Positions 1 through 11,339 of a stretch of 64,000 bases of DNA are shown piece by piece. The notes beneath the pieces were generated by a model. The model worked only from the letters and a program-made list of their open reading frames with translations, did not search any database and was not told where the DNA came from. The DNA lies in assembly GCA_017590115.1 (NCBI GenBank), contig JAGGNK010013670.1, forward strand, positions 1,010,016-1,074,015, given 5' to 3'. Position 1 is the first letter of the stretch. Each line of letters begins with the position of its first letter. Origin of the DNA: Montifringilla adamsi. Its lineage: Eukaryota > Chordata > Aves > Passeriformes > Passeridae. A program made the translations under genes and the position numbers.

Positions 1-81
1 GTCTCACACGGGTCCAGCTGTTGGGTGAGACATTCTAGGATGCAGTTACACAGGTTAACTGATCCCACTTCTCCAAGGACC

Positions 82-274
82 AGGCTGCCCAGGGAAAGCT
101 TCTTCCCCCAGAGAGTGCTGGGCACTGCCCAGGCTCCCCAGGGAATGGGCACGGCCCCGAGGCTGCCAGAGCTCCAGGAGCTCCAGGGATGCACAGGGTG
201 GGATTGTTGGGGTGCAGGACCAGAACTGCACTGATGATCCCTGGGAGTCCCTTCCAGGATATTCTGTGATTCCA
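82..274 (+). mobile_element. CR1 LINE fragment (3' end)
   Basis: Typical CR1 3' text: a CCCAGAGxGTGCTGGGCACTG region, a GAGCTCCAGGAG stretch, then GGGAGTCCCTTCCAGG and ATTCTGTGATTCC. The copy at 38716-38925 is nearly identical over the first 120 bp. Confidence 0.85.
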
Positions 275-589
275 GGAAAACTTCATCCCTCTTGCCCAGG
301 ATGGGAGCAGGAGGAGTTTTGGCTCCAGGGCATGGCTGGGTCCCCTCAAGGAACACTAGCAGCATTTTTGGCTGGATGTGTCCCAGTGCAGCTCAACAGC
401 AAAATCACAGAGAAATGGGGCAGTGGATTACTTTCCATAATTTCCTACACAATCTTGTGGGGTGGGGAAAACCCCTCCTTAAAACACGAAAAGCAGCTGA
501 TCCCAAGGTTTTAAGGTTTAAAGGCTCAGGTAATAAATGTTTTACCTCCTGCCTCTTCCCAGGGAGGTTTGGAGCACTGTGGGCCCCTC
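275..589. other. No recognised feature
   Basis: Unique-looking sequence. The open frames here are short, unsupported, and overlap each other on both strands. Confidence 0.6.
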
Positions 590-1065
590 ATTCCATGGGC
601 CATCAAATATCAGAATAAACCACATGGAGTCCATTTTCTTCATGGTGGAAAGAAAAACACCCCTTCTTTATTAATATAACTTGTTTTTATACAGTTTTAC
701 AGACCTCCTGTGGGACTGCAGTTGGTCAGGAGCTCTCTTGCCAATCACTTTAATGGTCAGTAACAAGTTGTTATCCTCTATTGATTGGTCACTCAAACCC
801 CGGGGTGTACCTGCAGGAAAAGTTTGTGAGAGATAGTTTTCATTTTTCTATCTAATGGTGTAAAAACAGTTTATACAGGTGCTGTTGTCTGGTTTTTTAC
901 CCAGGAATAGGTTGTTATGTTAACAAACTGCTCCCACCAGGATCGCTTTCACATGGGAACTTGCAAAGGGCCTGCCTGACAAGGCCAGCCACTGAAATAA
1001 CAGAGCAGGTCTGATTTCATCAGGCCTTTTTCTTATAATTTTTCTACCTTACTGCAACAACCAAA
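590..1065 (-). mobile_element. Solo ERV LTR (ends approximate)
   Basis: On the minus strand this has LTR layout: a TATA-like TGTATAAAAAC, then AATAAAGAAGG about 20 bp later, then a T-rich U5-like tail ending near GATGGCCCA. I found no target-site duplication, so the ends are estimates. Confidence 0.6.
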
Positions 1066-1320
1066 TATTAAGGAACATTTTAAGCAGCATTTTTCCCTCC
1101 TCACCCTGCAACTCCAACTCTTCTGTAATTCCTGTCAGACTGAGAAGTGAACCCCTCTGCCTGCCACTGTTGCACCCCTGGAAAAGGAAATTGGTGCTAA
1201 CGGGGATGGGAGAGGGCTGGGAGAAGATTTCAGGCTGCATTCCCTGCTCCCTGGTAGGACTGGTGGGCAGCCAGCTCCACACATTCTGATTTTGGGATGT
1301 GCATCTCAGGAACATCTCAT
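1066..1320. other. Spacer between two LTRs, no recognised feature
   Basis: About 255 bp between two minus-strand LTRs. It could be degraded ERV internal sequence, but I see no retroviral protein signature. Confidence 0.45.
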
Positions 1321-2500
1321 TGTGAAAAACACATTCACTCTCCCCTGAAAATGCAAAAAGTTTAATAAAGGACAGTGGGAGACAAGGACCATAGAGCAAA
1401 GGTATTAGGGTTGTCACTCAGCCAAGAGCACACCGTTATCCTTGGGGATACCCCTGAAATACCTTTTAATTACATCAGCCTGTTGCATATTCATAGACCC
1501 TGATGCATATCCATAAACTAGTTTACATTTTCCAGGAGCTATTTTACACGGCCCCTCTTTGGTCTGCCTTTTCAGAGCATACATGTTTCTTGGCTGTGGT
1601 TTTGGCTCCTTCTCCTTATCATTTCCAGTTTGAGCCTTGGTCCATGCTTTCTTCAGACAGTGAGTGCTGATGGTTGGCAGATCTGTACAGGTGCCCTCAT
1701 CCTGTGTTCCTTTGGATCTTATCCCATCCAAGCAGGCATTTTAACACAAGCACACTGATATCAGCTATTGCACTACTGTGTCTAAGCTTAATTAACAACA
1801 GAAATAAAAACAAAGTTACTTTAACACCTCACATATAAAATCCATTTTAACATTTGTGAAAAGCCAATATTATAATATGTATCTGTGAAAAACTCCAATC
1901 ACTTGTTTTTAAAATCTAAAAAGTTTTATAATAATAAAATGGTTATAAAAATAGTAATAAAATTAGAGTAATACAAATTTGAAGAATTAGGATTAGGACA
2001 ATAAAAACAAAGACTTTAGGATGGTCCGGGTACCTTTTTCTGGGCAAAATAAGCCTGAAAAAGGACACCCATTAACAGAGGATTAACCCTTAAAAACAAT
2101 AGCCTGTTGCATATTCATACATCTTGTATGAGATGCATAAATTCCATTCAAACAAAGGATTCTGTCTGGTCAGTGTCAGCTTCTTCCTGTGAATCCTGAG
2201 GTGTCTTCAGTGCTGAGCAAGGCGGGAAGAAGTTCGTTTCTTCTGATAGGTGAGCAATAAATTCTCTTTCTCTGGAAGATTTAGGTGTCCTGTGGCTGCT
2301 ATCTCGGTACTTCATTCCTTTCTTTAAAAAAAAAAAAAAAAAAAAAAAATCCCACCTACATAGTTTCTATTTTAACTACAAAACTACATTTACCATACTA
2401 TTAGAATGGTAATACAGCACTACTAATCAATACAAGATAACACGTATAGTAAATATCTGTGTAGAGCCATATCATATGCACTTTTCACATATCTATAACA
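1321..2500 (-). mobile_element. ERV LTR split by a nested LTR
   Basis: The 3' end is TTTTTCACA at 1321. The 5' end TGTTATAGATA lies at 2500-2490, separated from the rest by the plus-strand LTR at 1884-2489. Removing that LTR and one TATC copy gives an approximately 570-bp LTR that aligns end to end with the copy at 27146-27777 in inverted orientation. I could not find its own target-site duplication. Confidence 0.85.
1884..2489 (+). mobile_element. Solo ERV LTR (TGTGAAAA...TTTTCACA) nested in another LTR
   Basis: 606 bp with inverted termini TGTGAAAA/TTTTCACA and a 4-bp target-site duplication TATC at 1880-1883 and 2490-2493. AATAAATTCTC acts as the poly(A) signal at about 2259, and a 25-A run lies near 2325. 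It resembles a finch ERVL-type LTR as I remember that family. No internal coding region is present. Confidence 0.9.
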
Positions 2501-2840
2501 CTGTTCTGCCTGGGCCGCTGCTGTCAGCGCTCGCTCTGCTGCCACCCCAGCAGCCAGCAGTGATTAATCTGCCATCTCTGCTGCTAGATATTCATCAAAG
2601 GCCTGAGGAGAGGGCCTGGCGCTATTGAAACAGTTTAACCACTGATGGCATTATAATTATCTCGCTATCAACTGCAACAAAGCCGCTCGGCAGGAGCTGC
2701 TCCGCTTAAACACCGGAGGTCAAGGGAATTACCCGAGCGGGGAGTGAACGGGAGAGCGCCGCTCGCTCCGAGGATTGCCGATAATTAATAGCAATTATAA
2801 TTGATACTGGGGCCGAGCTCTTGTCAGGCCACTGGGTCAC
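2501..2840. promoter_or_regulatory. CpG-richer unique block with homeodomain-type motifs (possible enhancer)
   Basis: Repeat-free sequence with many CpG (2690-2770) mixed with AT-rich motifs: GATTAATC, TTATAATTATC and GATAATTAATAGCAATTATAATT. This texture is common in conserved non-coding elements. Placement: about 8.5 kb past the GALNT17 stop. Conservation was not testable here. Confidence 0.35.
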
Positions 2841-2938
2841 ACACTCAGCAGCTGGATGGGCTCTTCTGTCTTTTCCCAGCGAGGATTTGGGATGGGTGAA
2901 GCCTCTGCACCAAATGTGGAGGGCTCCTGGCTCCAGGG

Positions 2939-3094
2939 TGTGAGAAATGATCCTCACTTCCAAAAAATATAAAAGGTTTGTTAAAACCTTATCAAAAATA
3001 CAACAGAAGACTGAATAGATAAACTATTACAGCACTGGGAGTATATCTGCCTTTTAATTGTGAGAGTCACCCATGGCATTGCTCATCTATCACA
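2939..3094 (-). mobile_element. ERV LTR, internally deleted copy
   Basis: Shares its 3' part (AAAATATAAAAGGTT..ACCTTATCAAAAATACAACAG) and its 5' part (ATCTGCCTTTTAATTG) with the 411-bp LTR at 37836-38246, but the middle about 255 bp is absent. AGGG flanks both sides (2935-2938, 3095-3098), a possible 4-bp duplication. The right AGGG is also present beside the other copy, so this is not secure. Confidence 0.75.
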
Positions 3095-3127
3095 AGGGTT
3101 TGTGGATTTATTTTACAGGTATTAGAA

Positions 3128-3322
3128 TGAAATTCCTCCTTGTGAGGGTGGTGATGTGCTGGAAGAGATTTCCCAGAGCAGCTGTGGCTGCCCCTGGATC
3201 CCTGGGAGTGTCCAAGGCCAGGCTGTGGGACAGTGGAAGGTGTCCCTGCCCATGGCAGGGGTGGCACTGGATGGGCTTTGAGGCCGCTGCCAGCCCAAAC
3301 CACTCTGGGATTCTGTGATTCC
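3128..3322 (+). mobile_element. CR1 LINE fragment (3' end)
   Basis: CCCAGAGCAGCTGTGGCTGC, GGACAGTGGAAGGTGTCCC and the terminal GGGATTCTGTGATTCC are typical of the avian CR1 tail. Confidence 0.88.
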
Positions 3323-5029
3323 TTGATGACCAGAGGGTTCTGCTGGTTTGGGGCTGGGAAACACAGAGCTGTGGCTTGATCTTTTCTGGATCAGAAGGAA
3401 CACAACACAGGAAAGAAGAACAGAAGGAAAGAATCTGTCCAGCCTCCCTGTCAGGGCTGGGGAAGGGACAAAGGCTCAGGTTGGCTGTTCCAGCCTGGAC
3501 ACACAAACCCCATTTCTGCCAGGGAGGATGGGAGGGCCTGAGGAAGCAGTTCAGAACCAGATGGGATGAAAATCCCCCAGGAAGGGGCTGTGTTTGGGCA
3601 CACTGGGGACAGAGCAGCTGCCCAGCTCCTCCCAACCCAGCCCCAGCAGCTACTGGTGGCCATGGCAGGGCTGACCCTTCCCAGGTCCCTGTGTTGGGTC
3701 AGGCACCTTCCTCTGCCCAAAGGCAGTCCCATCCCAGAGGGAGCAGCCCAGGGATGAGCCCAGTGCTCATCTCCACTAGATCTGGCCCTGGTCCCTTCAT
3801 TTCCCTTTCTTGATTCCCCTTTTCCTGCCCCAAGTCTCCTGGTTTTTCCCCTAGAAGTCCCACCACCCCAGGGCACCTGGGCAGGCATTTCTTCTGCTCT
3901 CACTCAGCTCAGCAAGGGCAGCATAAAGACCATTAGAGATTGGGTTTGGTTTTTTTTTATCCTTATTAGAAAAAGAGACAATCCCAGCCTGTAGCAAATC
4001 CAGGCTCCTGAGATCCACTTAGTCCCATCGGATCCCTTTGTCCCCTGGATCTCCAAGGGTGATCCAGACCCACACCTCAGAGAGACCTGTCCCCCAGCAC
4101 CAGGGATCTCTGCTGCTTGAAACCAGGATCCACCCATTGTCTGCCCCTACCCATGGCAGGGAGGTCGTGGAACCTGGAAAACCCATGGCTCTGGCCATGG
4201 CATCCCCACTTGGCAGCCTGTGCCAAGGCACTGCAGCAGGATGGGCACCAGTTGCTGTCACGAGCTGTGATAATGTCTCCTTCTTAGCAATAAAAAGAGA
4301 GAGAGAAAAAAAAAAAGGATTTGGATTTTAGGCACTTTGATTAAAATTTAATCAAAGGCTGGTTTCCCACCCAAAATGAGAACTTGGGGAGGAAAGCAGG
4401 GCGGGAGGAATCCAAACACACACGAAGAACAAAACCATCAGGAGAGGGAAAAAGAATACGGGGAAAACAAAGCAAGAGGAAAAGACGAAGAGAGATGAAA
4501 CAGGAAAGAATGTGAGAGAGTGAAAAAATCTGAAGTGGAAATAAGCAATCAAAAGGAATAACAAAGGGAAAGGAGCAAACAAAGGAAAACACACAGAGAA
4601 TAAAGGAGCAAGCAGGGACAGGGATGGAGCAAACTCATGCAGAGAACAAAGAGGGGATGTGAAGCAGCCCAAGACACAAAACTGAGACAAGACAGCACTG
4701 AAGACAAAGTGGACCAAAATAGCACCAAAGTGGAAACATGAAGGGCGTGAAGGTCCCTGGGGGCTGACTCTGGGCAAGGGGCAAAGCTGAGCACGGGGGA
4801 GAGCCCGGGGCAGGCACGGCTCCTGGGCTGCCTCTGCACCCCAGCACAGCCCCGGGACTGGGGAGGGCACGCCCGGGGACAGAGGGAGCAGGGGACAGCA
4901 GAGCCCCAGCTGGGGCTGTCCCCTTCCCTCCCAGGCTGCTGGAGAGGAGAGAGCTCTGCCCAAGGGACCCCTCCGAGGGGCGGCATCCTCAGATGCTCCG
5001 AGCTCTGCAAGAAACGGCAGAAGGAGCCC

Positions 5030-5115
5030 TCCTTTCCTCAATGATCCCTCCTTTCCTCAATGAACCCTCCTCTCCACAGTGATCCCTCCTCTCCATAGTG
5101 TTCCCTCCCTCCCCA
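5030..5115. repeat. Short pyrimidine-rich tandem repeat
   Basis: About four imperfect units of 18-19 bp of the form TGATCCCTCCTTTCCTCAA. Confidence 0.75.
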
Positions 5116-5384
5116 GCTTGAGCTGTCCTGTCCTTTCCCTCCTCCCATTGTCACTTTGGGGTCCAGCTGGCTCCAAAGCAGCTGTGCCAGGGCCAAGGCC
5201 AGCACTGGAGTTGCTGCCACCTCTGGGGTAACACCTCCCAGAAAGGGTGAAAATGGCTGTGCAGCTGCTGTGGGAGAGGGGAGGGAGGGACATGGGTGAC
5301 AACCAGTCCAGCAGGGACAAGGGCAGGGCAGGAGCTGCTCCAGGGGCAGAGATTCCCACAAGAGTCCATGGAGCAGCTGGGCCA

Positions 5385-5500
5385 CTGCAGCCCCTGGAGA
5401 TCCAGAGGGGAGCAGAGATGCCTGGCAGCCCCTGGAGGGCGCCCCTGGAGCAGGGGGAGATGCCCCAGGGGAAGCTGCAGCCCCTGGAGGACCCCCTGGA
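5385..5500. repeat. CCCCTGGAG-rich interspersed short repeat
   Basis: CCCCTGGAG or its one-base variants recur at least five times at irregular spacing. This explains the open frames on both strands here. Confidence 0.6.
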
Positions 5501-7188
5501 GCTCTTTCAGGAGCTGTGGCCCATGGGGGACGTATCCCATGAGAGGGACCCCAGGGTGGCACAGGGGGAACTCGTGAGGAAGGATCCACAGGCAGAGTGG
5601 GATGGACCAAGCCCATCCCATCCACCTGCAGCTCCTGGAATGGTAGAGCTGGCAGTGGCTGGGTGAAGGTGAGCCTGGGTTTTTGGGGTTTCAGTTTGCC
5701 TCTCACCACCCACCCCATTTGTAATTGTAATGAATCCAATTATCGTTCCCCAAATCAGTATCCTGCCCATGGTGGTGCCTGGTGAGTGCCCTCTCCTGCC
5801 CTAGGAGTTTTCCATGTGATTTTCTCCCCCTGCCATGCCATGGAGGGTGGCTGGCAGCAGCTGGGTGCTCTCCAGAGCCAGCCAAGGCCATGCCCACCAC
5901 AGCTCTCCCAGCTCAGCATCTCCACAGCCTCAGGAAGCTCCTGCACTGCCAAGGATCCCTGGGCTCTGTCCTGGTAGCCAGAGCTGCATTCCTGGGCCAG
6001 TTTTCCAAGGGTGAGGCTTCAGGCACTCTTTCCAGTGGCAGGAAACACCCCAGCTCCTCGTGAGAGCTCAGAAGGCTGGAAGGATCCCTCTCGTGGCTCT
6101 TCCACTCTCAAAATTCAGCTGCTGCCACTGGTTCAGTGCTGAGTGCAGCTCAGCTCAGCCCCTTGTGCCCCTCTGGATCATTCCCCCCAGGCTTGGATTT
6201 CCAAGAGCACAATCAGAAATTAATTCCTGCCTGGGTTCTTGCCCATAACAATAAAACCTGGGATTACAACAGCCAGGAAAGACATTTGGAGAGCTCTTAC
6301 CCCTCACACTTCCAAGAGACCAGGTGGGATTGAAAGAAGAATTCCTCCTGTGGAAAGCTCCCAGGGTTATCCCATCTCTCTCCCTGCTCTTTGCCTTCTG
6401 TTGGAGGAACAACCCTTGACACAGAGGAGCAGGGTGACTGCTCCAGACAGTGAGCCCTGAAAGAATATCCCAGAAGGAATATCTGGCACTGCAGGAGCCC
6501 CTCCCCAGGTTGTTCCTTTCTCACTGCCCTGAGCACAGCCAAGCTCAGCTCCACGTGGTATCCAAAGCCCCTGGGCCAAATTCCCAGCTGGGGTTTGCAG
6601 GAGTCACCCAATCCCGCAGGAAATAGGAACAGCCCCTTTTCCCTGCCATAAATCCCCACCTGAGCCCTTCCTGGGTGAGGAGCAGCTGAAATGGGCAGTG
6701 TTTGTCACACTCATCCTCTGGGATGTGACACTGGACCTACCTGCTCCTGACAGGATTTCCTGGATGGCTGGACATTGCTGGGCTCTGGAGCTCCTCATTT
6801 CTGTGATTTTATTTGGTTGTGTTGCTGTCAAAGGCAGAGCTGAGATTCCGAACTCAGCAGTAGGAACTTCCCTGAACTCCTGAGGGAGCTGAGGAGCTTC
6901 CCTGGCTCCAGGGGGTTGTGGGGCTCCTGCCTGCAGGAGGACTTAAAGCCATCATTGATTTGGGGAATTTTTTGATTTATAAGAACATTGATTCCAGGAA
7001 TCCCCTGCCCCCAATACTCAGGACCAGCCACTCCTCAAGATCTTGGCCTTGCAGTAAAATGAGCTCAGCCCCCACATTTCTCAGCTGGAAGGGTTTATTT
7101 CTGTCCCTGAAGTGGCCCAAAGTCTTTCTGATGTTTAAAGGATTAAGTTTGGCAGTGACAGGGAAGAGGCCTCCATCATTCATAAAGT

Positions 7189-7403
7189 CAAGGGAAATAC
7201 AGGTTGGATATCAGGAAAAAGTTTTTTACAGGAAGAGTGATAAAGTTCTGGACTGGCTGCCTGGGGAGGTGGTGCAGTCACCATCCCTGGGTGTGTTTAA
7301 CAAAGCCTGGATGTGGCACTGGGTGCCAGGGTTTAGCTGAGGTGTTGGGGCTGGGTTGGGCTCAATGATCTTGGAGGTCTCTTCCAACCCAGTGATTCTG
7401 TGA
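7189..7403 (+). mobile_element. CR1 LINE fragment (3' end)
   Basis: Same subfamily as 49248-49625: GGTTGGATATCAGGAAAAAG to CTCTTCCAACCCAGTGATTC, with high identity by eye. Confidence 0.92.
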
Positions 7404-7764
7404 ATTCATCCCACTGTCCTTGGAAATCCAGCTGAGACTCCTGATGGCCACAGTCGCTTTTCCCAGTCCCAACCCAAGCAAGGATGGCTTCCCATCAGCG
7501 AGGAGGAGCTGCAGAGTTCCCAGTGCCCCTTTCCACCCTGGAGTGCTCAGCTCCATGGCCATTAGCAGTGGATCAGTGCCCAAATGGCTCCATGCCCAAG
7601 CAGAGGCTTTGCTGTTGGGAGGCCATGAGTTCAGCTTTCAGTGTTGAAAGGAGAGTTTTGTGTGATTTGAGGACTAGGGAGAACCTTCTGGACGTTCTGC
7701 TCTCTGCCCTGGGTAGCACAAAGCTCCTGCAGAGGAGGAGTCCCTGCTGCCTGCAGAGGTCATG

Positions 7765-8175
7765 GTCATGGTCAATGGGTCAGAGTCCCGCTGGACATCA
7801 GTGACCAGTGGTGTCCTCAGGGTCAGTTTTGGGGCCTGTGGTATTTAGATATCTTCATCAATGACACACAAAGGGATCAAGGGCACCCTCAGCAGGTGAC
7901 ACCAAGCTGAGGGTGCAGTGACACCCCTGGAAGACAGGGCCATCCAGAGGAGTGGCCCTTGGGAATCTCAGGAAGTTTAGCAAGGCCATGTTCAAGCTGG
8001 GGCAGCCCCCATGATCCATCCAGGCTGGGATGAGCAGCTGGAGCAGCCCCGGAGGAGGGCCCTGGGGTTGCTGTGGGTGAACTGGCCATGGCCCAGCCAT
8101 GAACCCCCTGCCCTGGGCTGATCCCAGAGATTTAAGGTCCCTCCAACCCAAACCATTCTGGGATTCCATGATTCC
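7765..8175 (+). mobile_element. CR1 LINE fragment with decayed reverse-transcriptase end
   Basis: Opens with the end of the CR1 reverse-transcriptase frame (GPVLFNIFIND-type text decayed to DIFIND, then a lost frame), continues through the 3' UTR and ends ATTCCATGATTCC. The frame is broken and non-coding. Confidence 0.82.
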
Positions 8176-9725
8176 ATCTGCTCTGAAGCAGACTGAACCA
8201 TTTTCCAACATGGATCTTGCCCCTGGGTGGGAAATGCTCCCCACATGGGCTCAGGTTTCCATCCTGTGCCATCCTGCAAGAGCCCTGTGGCTCCAGAGCC
8301 CAGCAGGGGCTGGATGTGCCCCTGCCCAGGTGACACTCACCTGGGTGCCCTCACCTGCTGTGCCCCAGCTCCCTTTGGTCACAGGTGTCCCCACAGAGAC
8401 CCTTCCCTCCCCCCAGGAAAGAACCAACCCGGTGCTCAGGAGAACATAGGTAGAAGGAATGGGTTCAAGGAATGCCCCAGCTCCAGGTGACATCAGGAAC
8501 ATTTCGGGACAGCCAGCCTGGGCTCGGGAATGCAAGTGGTGTTTTACTGGCCACATCACATCTCCTTCCAGCTTGTGGGGTGTAACTGTTATCCTGGTGA
8601 GTGGCAGCAGCAGGGATGGATGGAATGGGAGTTAATCTGTGCCCACCATCTCTCTTGATCTCTCCTTCATTTCCATTTCTTTTAAAAATGGAAGCTTTAT
8701 TAACACAGCAGCACTTTTCTATTAAATGAGTAACGAGAGGAATGACTGCCTCTGTATCTCAGCAGCACAGAATCTTTTGAAAATCACTCAAGAGGCAAGG
8801 CTCAAACCAGATATTTAATAAGAATCACTTGGAGATCACTTCTTAAAGCAATTAACAGATGATTAGAGATAAGCGAGATGCAACAAGGAGACCCAGATCT
8901 CAGACAGATTTCTCCCGGGGTCACCCTGCAGTCACAAACCGTGTCAGGGCAGAACAGCAGAGGAAATTCCCACTTTTCAGCCTGATTTTGCTCCTGTTTC
9001 CAGTGGTTTGGAAGCTGGAGCAGGGAGAAGGGGCCAACACCTCCCCGGGGCTCTGGCCCAGCTGAGGGTCCTGGAGCCCAGGGTTCATCTCCACCTTCCC
9101 TTCCTGGTGCTGGCTCAGGGGCTGCTTTTCCTTCTGGAGCACGAAGGAAAGGCAGGCCTGAGCCTGAACATTCCAAAGCATCCCAGGGCTCAGCAGCAGC
9201 AGGATCCTCATGCTGTCCCCGCGTGTCTGTGCCACCTGGCACGGGGACCGCAGTGGCACCAGTGACACGTGGCCATCGCAGAGGGACCGGGGACAGGCAG
9301 GGACTGGGACAGAGCCAGGGACTGGGACAGAGCCAGGCCCTCCTGGCCAGGGGCTCAGCACAGCCAGGATGGAGCCCAGGAGCAGCCACACATCCCATCC
9401 AGCCCTGCTGCGGGAGCAGATGGCGCTGGGGACCTCACCCCAGCCCGTGACATGTGACAAAAGCCATCTGCTGCCACCCTGGGCACTGGCAGGGCTCGAG
9501 CTGGGCTGAATTACAGCACAGGCAACATCCAGGGGCTGTCTGGCTGCTTATCCTGACCCACACAGTCTCTCCCTCCAATATTTGCTCAGTTTAAGGGCAT
9601 TTTACCAGCTGGACCGGAGCTGTGGGGTCTCAAAGCCCTCAGGGTGTCCTGGAGTCACCAGGAAATTGCTTCTCTTAGAAGGCAGCAACAAAGGCAGGGG
9701 GAGCTGGCTCATGCATCCACAGAGT
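8176..9725. other. Intergenic, no gene recognised
   Basis: A 198-codon open frame runs on the minus strand at 8802-9398, but its product is Pro/Ala/Gly-rich and unrecognised, and overlapping frames exist on the other strand. The block 9292-9333 has two tandem copies of GGGACTGGGACAGAGCCA. Confidence 0.5.
9292..9333. repeat. Two-copy 18-bp tandem repeat
   Basis: GGGACTGGGACAGAGCCA occurs twice in direct succession. Confidence 0.85.
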
Positions 9726-10006
9726 TGTGGTCATTTCGGGTTTGGAAGTGCTCAAATTTATTACACAAGGGGTGATGCAACAGCGAAAAAGAGAGCAAAA
9801 TTCTACATTGACTCTCTACTCTGCAGGTCAGGACAACTAAGAGGTTTTACTTCATTAAGGAAGGCAGGGGAAAAATCAGAGACAGCCCCAGTGGTTGAGG
9901 GAGCCTTGTAAAGCCTAAATGAACAATCAGTCCTAGGTGATGCTAGTTGCTGTAGAAGGAACAATGAAATAGATCTGCTTCTGTTCAATAAATTACTAAA
10001 ACATCA
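9726..10006 (-). mobile_element. Possible ERV LTR
   Basis: Minus-strand ends TGTTTTAG...GACCACA with AATAAATTTGAG about 30 bp before the 3' end. There is no clear target-site duplication, so this is tentative. Confidence 0.4.
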
Positions 10007-11050
10007 GTTATAAACCTGCTGCATGGCATTGGAAATTCAGCTCGTTAAACATCCAGGGAGCTTCATCCTGATGCAAATGGAAGACAGGCAGGAGTGCTCT
10101 GCAGCAAAGGACTCTGTGCACATCCCAGCTTGGGAAACATATTTACACATCCATCTCATATATTAATCTATTTTAGTGCACCCTAGCCAGAGGGCAGCCA
10201 CAAAGAGGATTATTCTGGGAGAAGGACAGGAGATGGGCTGGTTTCTCCTCCCTGCTGAGCAAAGCCTGTGTCCACCCACGTCCAGCAATTCTGCAGGATC
10301 CTCTTTCCCTTCTTCTGGCAGCCACACGTCAGGGCTCCAAGCAGAGGACTCCCAGGTGGATTTGGCAGCCAAGATTTGGTAGCCAGGATTACTGTGAGCC
10401 AAAAATAAATCAGGTGAGATCCCTCCACCAGAGCAACAAGCCTGAAGTGGCTTCAGGGCCAAGAATTTCAGCCAAGCTGCCATTTGTTGGTGCCTTGGCC
10501 TCACTCCCTATCCCTTCCATGGCCCAGGAAGGGCTGCAGTGACTCTGGGGGACCTTAGCCAGGCCTGAGCAGGCAGGACAGGGGTGCTCAAGCCTCTGAG
10601 AACATTCCTGCTGTCACCCAGAAGGGCAGGCAGACATCCCAGGTCATGCCCAAGGGAACCCCTTTGGGGTCTCTGTGGAGGGAGGTGCTGGCTTGGCCAG
10701 CAGCCTGTGGGTGATGGAGAGGGGGCAAGGGGAGGTCAGGGGGTTTATTCCACTGCATTGTTTTGGGTAACTTCAGTGATCAGGGGTTGGAAAGATCCCT
10801 GGGAGCTGCTGGGGCATGTTTTGCTTCTCCAAAACTCAGGGAAGGGGCTGATGGATGCAGGGGCAAGAAAGGGAAAAGGGAACAAGGACTCAGCAAAACA
10901 CCACATCCTTCAAACTTGACTCCTTTGGGGCTTGGGAACCCTTTCCTCTCCCAAGCTCCTCAGTTTCCACACTTGCCAGGCAGGTCTGTCCAGGGTCATG
11001 GTGCAAACCTCCCCAGCCCTTTGGGAGAGCTTGGAGTTGTGTGGGAAAGC
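10007..11050. other. GALNT17 3' flank, no recognised repeat
   Basis: Contains the candidate poly(A) signal at 10744. No other gene or named repeat seen. Confidence 0.5.
10744..10749 (-). terminator. Candidate poly(A) signal AATAAA
   Basis: Exact AATAAA on the minus strand, and the first one after the GALNT17 stop codon. Chosen on position only; RNA 3'-end data are lacking. Confidence 0.25.
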
Positions 11051-11301
11051 AGAAGTTCCCTGTCAGTAAATGCTCCCAGACTGCTCCAGCAGGGAATGTG
11101 GCACCTCTTGGAGAGCTGGCCAGAGGGAGCAGCAGTTCTGAGGCAGCCCCCCAGAGCTGGGATCAGCTGGGGGAGACTCACACATGGTGAAAGTAAAGCC
11201 ACAAATGCCCATCTCTCCAGGTCGTCTCCCAGGAACACGAAGAAAGCTCTGGTTGATATTCCATCCTTTCCAAAGTAGTCCAGGCAGATCAGTCCCCTCA
11301 G
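11051..11301. repeat. Duplicated block, copy 1 (3' UTR side of the last exon)
   Basis: This block matches 13342-13582 in the same orientation at an offset of 2291 bp. The first roughly 230 bp differ at only about 8 positions (for example acatgg/acgtgg and agtagtcc/agaagccc), so identity is about 97% by eye. It lies just beyond the stop codon. I do not recognise it as a named repeat. Confidence 0.93.
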
Positions 11302-11339
11302 CCGTGGCTCAAGTCAGACTCCCCTGACTCTTTCAGCCT

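Larger units (their letters stand above)
3323..7188. other. Intergenic, no gene recognised
   Basis: GC-rich in parts (4750-5650), which yields open frames on both strands with no recognisable protein. A purine-rich tract occupies about 4370-4700. Two short tandem arrays are listed separately. Confidence 0.6.
10744..11339 (-). other. GALNT17: Putative GALNT17 3' UTR (extent uncertain)
   Basis: Transcribed sequence downstream of the stop. The nearest AATAAA on the minus strand is complementary to TTTATT at 10744-10749, about 590 nt after the stop. Other AATAAA hexamers on this strand lie at 9757-9762 (inside a possible LTR) and near 8695. None has an obviously strong downstream GU tract, so the cleavage site is not determined. 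The first roughly 250 nt are copy 1 of a duplicated intron segment. Confidence 0.35.

Noticed and set aside
1414..1731. 105-codon minus-strand open frame resembling one at 27228-27506
   Set aside because: Both lie wholly inside copies of the same ERV LTR. The similarity is DNA-level repeat similarity and LTRs of this type are not protein coding.
4352..5739. Long open frames (153-233 codons) on the minus strand
   Set aside because: GC-rich and purine-tract composition opens several frames on both strands at once. The peptides are low complexity.
7765..7900. Reverse-transcriptase-like peptide, considered as an active LINE
   Set aside because: Only the last few residues of the domain remain and the frame is broken. 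It is a 5'-truncated dead CR1.
8802..9398. 198-codon minus-strand frame
   Set aside because: Biased composition, no domain, competing frames on the other strand, and no splice or promoter context.
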